The notes below the pieces were generated by a model, which was not told where the DNA came from, did no database searches, and saw nothing but the letters and a program-made list of their open reading frames with translations. Both the position numbers and the translations under genes were made by a program. Shown piece after piece: positions 10,801 through 20,368 of a stretch of 64,000 nt of DNA. Every line of letters starts with the position of its first letter. The first letter of the stretch is position 1. Origin of the DNA: Actinostola sp. cb2023 (lineage: Eukaryota > Cnidaria > Anthozoa > Actiniaria > Actinostolidae); NCBI GenBank assembly GCA_033675265.1, contig JAUJYZ010000504.1:62001-126000 (forward strand), given 5' to 3'.

Positions 10801-13669
10801 TGTTGAGAATGATTTGAATATACCATACACCATCTGTCTCACCATTTTGACAGTCGGGGCCAAATTATTGGTAAACACACCTTAATAGAAAAATAGCAGG
10901 TATTAAAATTGATGAGTTTAATGAAAGACTGAATAGAAAAACACTGTGAATTTGAATTTGAAATATAAATATTATTGAACACAATGCAAGGTCTTTTAAT
11001 CTTAAAAAGTTATACAAAGAGGCACAGTAGAGTGAGGTCTGAAATGGAAAATGATTATTTCCGAAGGACAATTTTTGACAAAGTTTTTGTTGATGCAGAC
11101 AGTTTTTACAATCGTGTATGTGCAATAATATATGTTCTAAATATAAAATGGAAGGTACACATAATATGTAAATCCCAAACCTGTCAAAAATATATATTTC
11201 ACAAAATTTATGCAACCCAGACACTAACCCTTAATTTCTAAGCAGACATACAAACTTTGTTCATGTTGAAAGAAGAATAAAAATTATTCAAGATCTGGAA
11301 ATTAAAAAGGAAAAAGAAAATCCAAAGTAAAAAAAATCAAAGAAAACTGTCAAATTGTAGGAATATTATTTTTCAACCAGTAACTTAATTCTTAGTTTTG
11401 ACATTCTAAAAATAACATATGAATTGAACCTGCATGTTGAAAGCCAATAGGATGTTTGTGAGACAAGTATAATTGAAAAACTGTGAAAACCTAGCTGCCA
11501 AATGATCATAACATTTTTCCAAGGAAATATACAGCTATTTCAAAAAACGTTGAATACTGAATACTGCATACTGAATAATGCATTCCAAAACCAAAGGGCA
11601 TTGTGGGCTTCGTTATTTTGAAATAAAAAGTAAATATACAGCGATTTGTTCACCATATGGAGCTAGTATATTGTTTCTGATGGAATACACAAAAAATAAA
11701 ATAAATTATTATTATTTATATTACTTTAGACAATATTACATGAGTCCCAAAATGCATTTCGGTCTTGAAATACACTATTTAGAATGCAGTATTCAGTATC
11801 AACGTTCTTTGAAATGTAGCTGTATACACATGTCAGTATATCAGTAATATTCTACATAAATGTACATGTTCTAGAAGTAATAGTAAATGGAAATAAGTCA
11901 GAAAGATGAGACGTGATGCCAGAAAGACTACTACATGTAGGTTGATCATCTGGTACACCACAGGAAGCCCAAGCTGTGGTTTTGTGGAGAATATCGTAAA
12001 AATATTTTCTCCTGTAAATACTGTAATAAAAGACTTGAAACTGAGGTAGTGTCTTGTGGTCTTTATTTACTATCCCTGTGCAAATTTTCAGCGAATTTCA
12101 GCATTTTTTACTGGGTGAGGGGAGACACTAAAAAATGCTGAAATTCGCTGAAAATTTGCACAGGGATAGTAAATAAAGACCACAAGACACTACCTCAGTT
12201 TCAAGTCTTTTATTACAGTATTTACAGGAGAAAATATTTTTACGATATTCTCCACAAAACCACAGCTTGGGCTTCCTGTGGGTACACGTGTTGAAGAAGA
12301 GACAGTAAAGATTGGTGAGCTAATAGATTGAGAAAATGAAAAATAACATTGGTGAAACATTTTGAAATACATTCTTAAAAAACACTTCAAAATCTGACCC
12401 AATGGACTACTTCATGACTCAGACCATATTCTGTGTTATCAGATATATTACATGATTGTATATAATCCATCAGATTAGATTTAAAACTACATGCAATGTA
12501 TTTAAAAACAGAGTATACAGAGTAATTTTGAATTGTGAGAAAGAAAAATATCCTAACAGCAAGAAAGAGTGTTGAATTAATAGCCATGCCATGTAAATTT
12601 GCGTTGCATATCTAAAATCATAAATTAGACAGTTCCCTTCTACTGTGAATATTCTTGGTGCTACATTTTGTAAGTTAGAATACCCTATAAAAATAGTGAC
12701 TATTTAGAGTTAAACGTAACACAGCGAATTCAAATCATTTCCTACAAAACCCAAGCTAACTACAGAACCTTCTTGAAAGTCTAGAGAGACAAAACACAAA
12801 AGTTACGACATTAATTGGAAACCACGAGAAAATTGGTGGTTTGGTCGGTATGAACTGTTGACACCTACAACATTGATGAAGAACGGTACGTCTTGCACGG
12901 CAGACAAAGCTACAGATTTCACAGAAGATAAAGCAGTTACATGTGTAAAATCGTTATTATTAGAAATTTTAATTTGCGTTCACAGTTGTCTCTCGTTATG
13001 ATAGCAATCGTGCTATGTTTTTAACATAACTCATAAGCGAAAGTCGTCGTCTTGTGAGATGTGGTCAGTGACTTCACAGGAAATTAGCTCTATTATTGGC
13101 AGACCCTCTGATCACACAACCCCTAAACAAAACTCACTATACATAAATAATTGATCACAGAGTTATAAGAAAGAAGTGACAAAACAGGTGTTCATACATG
13201 TTGGTAGTAGAAATTTGTCAAAACTGAGACAAAAGATATTATGAGATTTATGTGCACTTGTGAACTGTAAAAATATTCTCCCAAAACCTCAGGTCTCTGT
13301 TTTGCCACTTGAAGTACCGTATGCAAACTATCTATCATGCGATCGCAGTAATTCCCCACAACGCTATAATAACAGTTCTATCTCACCATTACTAGCAACG
13401 TCTTGTGAGGGAAGCAATTCCCTACTAACTCTATTGGAAGGCAAATCTGAATCGGAATGTCGGTCTGCGTTCTGTTTGTCAACATCGGGAAACGGGACTT
13501 CATCATCATATACTTCTTTTTTCCTGGCTCTTGTTGAGGCTTTGTTGCGGGTTTTCTGTTTGTCCTTCTTATCGACAATTGAAGGATAAGGAGGAGGATC
13601 CACAACCTTTGATTGAACGAACGATTTGAACGAGAAAGGATTCGCTTCGTCCCCATTGCTGTCCTCCAT
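4844..13669 (-). CDS. ENTR1: ENTR1 (SDCCAG3) homologue, endosome-associated trafficking regulator
   Basis: Seven exons on the minus strand: 13669-13387, 7926-7826, 6664-6422, 6293-6220, 6103-5992, 5264-5202 and 5050-4844, 360 residues in phase throughout. In vertebrates ENTR1 is an endosomal coiled-coil protein that supports receptor recycling and links to the retromer, and also acts in cytokinesis and cilia (family knowledge). Seen here: an N-terminal EANPFSFKSF motif like human EANPFSFREF, a second ANPFSFKNF motif in exon 2, an acidic low-complexity middle (exon 3), and a C-terminal coiled coil from about residue 205. The coiled coil contains NMVQMVEQNLDL and KRALKAEASVAKLK, closely matching the human VQQVEQNLEL and KRAVKAENHVVKLK. 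The start ATG has A at -3. The 3' end is uncertain: a weak donor GAG|GTTAGC at 4914/4913 could divert the transcript before the in-frame TGA at 4844-4846. Intron 1 is 5.5 kb and carries several MITEs. Confidence 0.85.
5317..5925. repeat. Minisatellite, about 35-bp units
   Basis: About 17 head-to-tail copies of a unit made of AGGATGGAATGGAATTGAATG and RATAGAATGAAA(A)C, with AT-rich purine bias on the plus strand. It lies in ENTR1 intron 5, between exons 5992-6103 and 5202-5264. Confidence 0.9.
6665..7825. other. ENTR1 intron 2, repeat fragments
   Basis: AT-rich intron of 1161 bp. Around 6705-6950 there are reverse-related copies of a motif with GTATCGAAACGT and of AGTCAACTCTCCAAG...GTGTCCG. 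The latter recurs near 9290-9355 in intron 1, so it is an interspersed repeat. No coding exon was recognised. Confidence 0.5.
11530..11824. mobile_element. MITE-like inverted-repeat element
   Basis: The left end TACAGCTATTTCAAAAAACG followed by TTGAATACTGAATACTGCAT is matched by the reverse complement of the right end (ATGCAGTATTCAGTATCAACG, then TTCTTTGAAATGTAGCTGTA). The arms are about 40 bp with a few mismatches, around an AT-rich core without coding potential. Confidence 0.7.
11959..12280. mobile_element. Near-perfect palindromic foldback MITE, 152-bp arms
   Basis: Arms 11959-12110 and 12129-12280 (152 bp each) are reverse complements with no mismatch that I could find by eye, separated by 18 bp. 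The ends are CACAGGAAGCCCAAGC...GCTTGGGCTTCCTGTG. The element is flanked on both sides by GGTACAC (11952-11958 and 12281-12287), a 7-bp target-site duplication. It sits in ENTR1 intron 1, so the pre-mRNA would contain a long hairpin. Confidence 0.9.
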
Positions 13670-14767
13670 TTTGGATTTGTGTGGATCACCACTGACACGA
13701 TCTCATAGGCTCACGTGTCGCAATCATCTTGATTTTTCCCAAAATTCCTAAAGAACTTCTCGATATAATCCACTTTTTCAGAGTTTGCTAAAACAGTTAT
13801 AACGTTGCATCGTTGTCCCGTAGAGCCAACGGTAATGAAAGTTTATAACGTATTCAGAATTAGTGGAATCAATCCCAAGATTTGATAGGTTGAGACTAGT
13901 GGACTTCTCTATTATGGTTGTCCAGTCACGCGATACTGGGCACTTTTGACCCACAAAATCCTTCAAACCAACTGAATGTTAAATCTGTCCAAAATACTCC
14001 TTTATTTAGTTTTACGCCGTCTCATTTTGACAAAAAAAACAATTACAACTGTCAAGGCCTGTTTACGCCGCAAATAAACATGAGAAAAAGTCACGGTTTT
14101 ATCCATTCCGTTCCGATTGTACTGAAAAAAGACCAAAGTCGCCCTATAAGGTCTCAGAACCAACAAAAATGGACTGGTATAAAACTGAGGGTCCGTAGTG
14201 TTTTTAAAAACACTATTTTATCAGAACCATTTCTACTTTTCAGTGATTCGAGCTGCCGGAGATTTATAATCCATGTTTTTCCGTCGTCACTCAACAGGAG
14301 GGCTTTTACGGCATGCGCCGCCGCACTATGTACAACCTAATTAAAAGACATATTTTAATTCTGAATTTCATGCCGATACTTTTGTGTTCCCTCATAATGT
14401 ATTCCAACTTTACTCACCCCACATGACAGCATCCCACATTGTTGATCAGTCGGAGTAAAACACTTCTCTTTTCTCACGTAATAGATCAGACCGCAAAAAC
14501 AGTCCCTACTCGAGTAGTTGTTCGGGCTGTGAGACTGAATGAGATGAAAAGACGCGAGGGGAGTGAGGCGGGAATGAGAGAGACGTTAGCGAATAAGAGG
14601 GTCAGTCGAATGGTTTTTCATCGATTTCCTTTGTTTTCAAAAATTCGAGACTGAGACGGCTTTTTTTTGCCTTTTTGCGGGAACCATTCGACACCCCTAA
14701 TCCGTCGGTAGGGTATCGGCTTTGTTGGATCTCATTCAGTTAATCAAACCAGCAATCAATAATATAT

Positions 14768-15511
14768 TAGTAATGGTAATAGAACTGAGTGGAGTGCAAT
14801 TTGGTCTGAAATCATACGCGAGTGATTACAAAATTGCACGACCGCGTAGCGGGAGTGCAATTTGTTATCACGAGTATGATTTCAGACCAAAATTGCACGA
14901 CACGAAGTTCAATTACCTATTAATCATATTAATTTTGAAATCTTTTCAAATATACTCGTTATATTTAGGTGGTAAGTTGCAATAATAAGAATAATTTTGA
15001 TGCCTAAAATACAACTCTTTCATTCTAAATTACAAATTACTTTTTATGAAGAATCGTTTGAATTTAATAAAATTAGAGTTTCTGTGTGAAAATAAAAATA
15101 ATAAAAAATGGTGCAATTAATGATCCAAAATAGTGCAATTAGTAATGGTAATAGAACTGAGTGGAGTGCAATTTGGTCTGAAATCATACGAGTGATTACA
15201 AAATTGCACGACCGTGTAGCGGGAGTGCAATTTGTTATCACGAGTATGATTTCAGACCAAAATTGCACGACTCGAAGTTCAATTACCTATTAATCATATT
15301 CATTTTGAAATCTTTTCAAATACACTCGTTATAATAGGTGGTAAGTTGCAATAATAAGAATAATTTTGATGCCTAAAATACAACTCTTTCATTCTAAATT
15401 ACAAATTACTTTTTATGAAGAATCGTTTGAATTTAATAAAATTAGAGTTTCTGTGCGAAAATAAAAAAATAAAAAATTGGTGCAATTAATGATTCAAAAT
15501 AGTGCAATTAA
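14768..15511. repeat. 372-bp tandem duplication, each copy with a hairpin
   Basis: TAGTAATGGTAATAGAACTG starts at 14768 and again at 15140, and the two copies match almost base for base. Each contains a strong inverted repeat: GTGCAATTTGGTCTGAAATC and, about 80 bp on, GATTTCAGACCAAAATTGCA. A truncated start of a third copy follows at about 15485. Confidence 0.85.
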
Positions 15512-15517
15512 TGATTT

Positions 15518-15657
15518 AATCGCACCATTTTTAGCCAATCAGATTGCAGGATTTACTAGTGATTTCAAAATGAATATGATTAATGATTTAATCGCACCAT
15601 TTTTAGCCAATCAGATTGCAGGATTTACTAGTGATTTCAAAATGAATATGATTAGTT
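15518..15657. repeat. 68-bp direct repeat, two copies
   Basis: The segment TTAATGATTTAATCGCACCA through GATTTCAAAATGAATATGAT is present twice head to tail with no visible differences. It abuts the 372-bp duplication. Confidence 0.85.
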
Positions 15658-16184
15658 CAGTTATAGTGTAGGCCGAGTTATCCTGTATATGGTGTCAAGG
15701 CAGACACTAATTTCACGCACTTATTTCACGCCAGTTATTTAGCATACTACCACTTTTCCCCTCAGGGGGTGGGGTGGGAAACAGAGAAGAGGGTACCATC
15801 GGTACCAAGTGAATTTGATAGTGGTTTGAATGGTGTATATATAATAATTCGATATCTGCTGTCTCTATCTTTCCCCTGCTGGGCTTTCATCTTACCAATA
15901 GCGTATGAAACGCCCCGGGAGAGGGACACTCCCGTTGATGACGTGATTGGTACGTGTGGCGGGGCGAAACGCTTGACAAGAAGAACATAAACTAGAGTAA
16001 TCTGTGGTCGTCGCCTGTAGACACACTGTGCATATCGACTAAAACAATAATAATAATAATAATTTATTTCAAGTCGATAACGTAGGGAGTGGTTACCCAA
16101 TCTCCCGAGCCAGAGGCTCATGTAAAAAACGCTCGACTAAAATCAACAATCAACGAAACCGCTAAGTTATAGCAAGTGAATGTT

Positions 16185-16190
16185 TTTATT
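16185..16190 (-). terminator. Candidate PRPF3 poly(A) signal
   Basis: TTTATT on the plus strand reads AATAAA on the minus strand, about 580 bp downstream of the PRPF3 stop. It is the first clear canonical hexamer that would include a plausible 3'UTR. Its use is inferred. Confidence 0.35.
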
Positions 16191-16428
16191 TCATTATGAA
16201 ATTCACAGTTAATAATACACTATGTAGAGAGATGATGATGTTATGTCTGGACATTTGGAAGACCGCAGATTTAGCTTTGAGGAAAAAGATTCTATGCAAT
16301 CGTCTTTGGTTCTATTCAATCGATCTTTGGTTCTATGTAATCGTAAGCGTCTTTGACAGCTTTTGAGTTTGGTCAGTTCAGAACAGCAACACGCCTCAAC
16401 AATGGAAACTATCCAGTTCGAATCAGGG

Positions 16429-16682
16429 GTGCTTACCATTTACTCGGAAGAACCGGAAATTCCGGTTGGAAAAACAAATGGTGTGTCATTCCAATCGGAA
16501 AGTTTCGGAAAACTCGATCTAGCGTTTGAGGTAATCCACGTTTCCCGCTCTTTTCGTTTTTTTCCGTAGACGCGTGTACCATTAGACCGAGTTTTCCGGA
16601 ACTTTCCGATCTGAATGACACATACATCTTTTTTTTCCAACCGGAATTTCCGGTTTTTCCGAGTAAATGGTAAGCAGCCCTT
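16429..16682. mobile_element. MITE-like inverted repeat in the PRPF3 3' region
   Basis: The left arm GCTTACCATTTACTCGGAAG...CCGGAAATTCCGG is reverse-complementary to the right arm CCGGAATTTCCGG...CCGAGTAAATGGTAAGC. The arms are about 90 bp with mismatches and end roughly GGGTGCTTACC / GGTAAGCAGCCC. If PRPF3 uses the poly(A) signal at 16185-16190, this element lies inside its 3'UTR. Confidence 0.7.
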
Positions 16683-16766
16683 GGTGTCTGATTAGTACAA
16701 GTTCATGGAGTCACGGCTTCAGTTCTTCTGTTTTCACCCAGAGACACTTGTCTTATTGCCAGCTTG

Positions 16767-19700
16767 TTATGAATCGTCGCTGCCTTCAAGTAACGACTCT
16801 CTTCTTGCCAGGTCCCAGAAGTGTTCAACACCATACTTCTTTAAATGGTCTCTGGCCATGGTTTCTGTGGGACATTGTTTGAATTTCCAGTCACTGAAGC
16901 TGCGTTCTTTGGTGGTACCCTAGAAAATAAAGAAATATCATCATCACTATATCGTTACTATCATCCGATCATGTCTTTAATCGTCATCATCATCATCATC
17001 GCCATCCATGACTTCCATCATCATCATCATCATCCATTCCTTGTATCATCGTCATCACCAACGATGGCTCCCATCATCATTCATCGTTATCACTACCCCT
17101 CTCTTCTCTTGTATGTTCCAGCACTTGCAAATAGATCCATTGGATTACTGGTTGTAATACAAGTTCATAGGCCTCATTCACCAGTAGCTTAGGCTCTAAT
17201 CCTGCAGCTACAATAGATCCATTGGATTACTGGTTGTAATACAAGTTCATAGGCCTCATTCACCAGTAGCTTAGGCTCTAATCCTGCAGCTACAATAGAT
17301 CCATTGGATTACTGGTTGTAATACAAGTTCATAGGCCTCATTCACCAGTAGCTTAGGCTCTAATCCTGCAGCTACAATAGATCCATTGGATTACTGGTTG
17401 TAATACAAGTTCATAGGCCTCATTCACCAGTAGCTTAGGCTCTAATCCTGCAGCTACAATAGATCCATTGGATTACTGGTTGTAATACAAGTGTCTCATT
17501 CACCAGTAACTTGGGCTCTACACTGCAAGCCGGCATCATTGCTGAGAGTCAGTATGTCAGACCACGCACACCGGGAACGTGCCCTACTCTTAGTCGAACA
17601 GTGGTGTGGGTTCTTTCACGTTCCTCCGGTGTAATGTAATGGAGTGTGGAGAGATGTGACCGCCATTTTATGTGGCCATCCGAGCCACGCGATATACTAC
17701 CTCAACATCTTCTTAGTACTGTTAAAACATTGCCATCTTCATCACATGCACCCACAGTATTCATCATAATCATCACTGTCACTATCATCATCACTACCGA
17801 TGTCTTCTTCACCATGATGAAAAATGAATTAGAAACAAGTTCAGCTGCCAAGGGTTTCTATTTTAATCTCCGCGGGATCTGGTGAGTTGCGAGAGTGAAA
17901 TAAGAACCCCTGGTATCCAGGGTAAAGTTCAGCCAAACTCACCTCCCAAACAAGTACGCATGTGTTGATCTTTCTCTCATCTTCATCATCCATATGTTTC
18001 TTTCTTTTCCCTTCGGCCCATTTAATACGATGTAACATGAGTTGTTTGTATTTCTTGATTGCTTTTTGTCCTCCCTCGACAATTACAAGGTTCAACTCTC
18101 TGTACAATACAACACAACCTGTAAACGTAACGGTTTTTCTGATTAATCACTTAATGCAAAATATTCCAGTATAAGCTATTATCTAGCCTCCTAAAGCAGA
18201 CACGTGTGCAGGCTTCCGCTTTACTCTGCAGGCCCACTAGTACGTGTACATTGTATAGTAAAACAGAAGCCTGCATACGCGTCTGCTTTGGGAGGCTAGC
18301 TATTATCAACTGAATTATTAATGAATTTGCCACCCACATGAAATAAAGTATATGTATGTATGTATGTGACCCAGGGACATGTTTTGAGCAGACATACATG
18401 TATAACATCTGTCTAGCCAGACGTGTTTTGCATCATAGCAGAGTATCCCATTCGGCATCTCTGGCCAGACCTGAGAGTTCACCTGTCAAATCGTCAAATT
18501 TACCAGGAAAATGTCCAACAACGGCAGTTATTTGCAGGCTTGTATGCTGCATTCAAAGTATAAATTTAATTATTTATTAATTATTTCTTTATTTACAAAT
18601 TCACCCAGGGGCAGATGTGAAAGCATTAGGGCATGTCGCATGTGGGTATAAATTTACTTATTTATTTATATTATATATTTATTTACAAATTCACCCAGGT
18701 GTGAAAATATTATGGCATGTGGTCCCCTACTACATGTAGGTTACACACCCAAGTACTCAACCCAACGTGATTAAGAAAGAAAAAAACTAGCCCACAAGAC
18801 ACCCACACACCTATAATGCTACCTGTTAAATAATACTGTTGAGCATTGATGTCCACTTTGTATTTTTTCTGTTCGTCATGCATGTCATCAACTCTAAACA
18901 CAGCGACATGGACACCCAGGGCAGTATCTTCTTTTATCTTTTTGATGTTTTTATCTCGTCGGGCTTGGGGTGTCAGCTTGCGGGCAGCATTAGCAGCTTC
19001 ATGAGCCCTGGTAAAAACAATACACTGGACTAGTTATGCATTTTGTTAATCAGCCTCAGCCTGGGTTTTAATAAGATTTGAAGCTGTACATGTAGGTAGG
19101 TAGGTAGATGGTAGTGTAGGTAGATGTACAATGTAGGTAGGTAAATGGTACTTCCTGGAGTAAGTGGGTGTGACAATTACAGCTAAGTTACATCACGCGT
19201 GACCAGTAAATTGGAACATTCAAATGAAGTTTTGAAGTCTAGACTCGAGTCTTGAACATTCAGACAGAAAAATCAAATCTCCACTAAATATTTTCTCAAA
19301 AACGTTCATAAAATTAAAATTAAATTGGCTGGAAATTTGTGCCAGCTAAGCCTACATACTCTGCAATCACAACAGCCTGAGTAAACAGATATCTGATACT
19401 TTTTTCTTATAGATATATTAGTGGAGATTTGATTTTTCTGTCTGAATGTTCGAGACTCAAGTCTAGACTTCAAAACTGCATTTGAATGTTCCAATTTACT
19501 GGTCACGCGTGACGCAACTTAGCTGTAAAGGGCTTCAAATAATCATTAATAACACTGATTTACATCACATTGAGCATCACTATTGCCAATGAACATGGGC
19601 ATGAAAAAAGGTGGGGAAGGTGTCAATCTCTCAATGTTATTGCTGAGTGTTGTATCCAGCTATGACTATGAGACAGTGAATCTACTCTTCATATTGTCTG

Positions 19701-20323
19701 ATACTAGAAACTTACTTTTGTCTCTGTGCCATTTGTGCTCTCACATGGGCTTCTACTTTTGTAGGATCTTGAACTGCCTCACTTCCAAGAACTCTCATCA
19801 AATTAGATATCTTTACTGTAGGAACACAACAGAAAAGAAAATGAGAACAAAACTTTCCCCATAGTATTTAGAGAATTTTTTGTTTTTTGTATTTAGAGAA
19901 GTTGAGTTTGAGCTTTCATCATCAATGACTGAATGGAAAAGTCTAATGTTTGGTGTTAGGCCCCAGTTTGTTATTGATACTTTGATGGACATGAAGGGAG
20001 GGGATTGTTGACAATTATACCTTTAGGGGGTGGGGGTGGTTCAAGACCCAGTCTGATCTTTTCGGTTTTCTCCTTTTCTGCTTCCCTTCTTCGTTGCGTC
20101 CTGATTTTCTTTCTTTCTTTTTTGGTCAGCATGATTGGAATAGTGGATGCTTCTGTTGGTTCAGCTAGTGGAAAGAAATAATGAAGGAAAGAAATTACAA
20201 AGTTGACAGACAGATAAACAGATGACCCAGTAACATATGAACACAAGAAGATACATGTAATAGTCCTGACAGGCAGTGAGGCAAACACCAGGCAAGCTAT
20301 TTTGCACAGACAGACAGACAGAC

Positions 20324-20368
<45 letters not shown>

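Larger units (their letters stand above)
7927..13386. other. ENTR1 intron 1 (5.5 kb), AT-rich with inserted elements
   Basis: Long AT-rich intron between the two NPFSF-motif exons. It contains an (AAT)n tract with CTTTATTTGAG at about 8570-8600, a GTGTCCGTTA-type dispersed repeat near 9290-9355, and two inverted-repeat elements listed separately. Short ORFs inside it have no recognisable similarity and the composition of non-coding DNA. Confidence 0.6.
13670..16183. other. Intergenic region between ENTR1 5' end and PRPF3 3' end
   Basis: Contains the presumed ENTR1 promoter and 5'UTR (just right of 13669), a 372-bp tandem duplication, a 68-bp direct repeat and, near 16040-16130, an (AAT)n tract plus a dispersed repeat containing GGTTACCCAATCTCC that recurs in opposite orientation near 46555. 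No supported gene was found. The ORF at 13918-14340 has no recognisable similarity and is not called. Confidence 0.55.

Noticed and set aside
13918..14340. 140-codon ORF upstream of ENTR1
   Set aside because: No recognisable motif, no orthologue that I can name, and it overlaps the expected ENTR1 promoter and 5' flank.
15762..16121. 119-codon minus-strand ORF near 16 kb
   Set aside because: It spans an (AAT)n tract and a dispersed repeat that also occurs near 46555, so it is repeat DNA rather than a gene.
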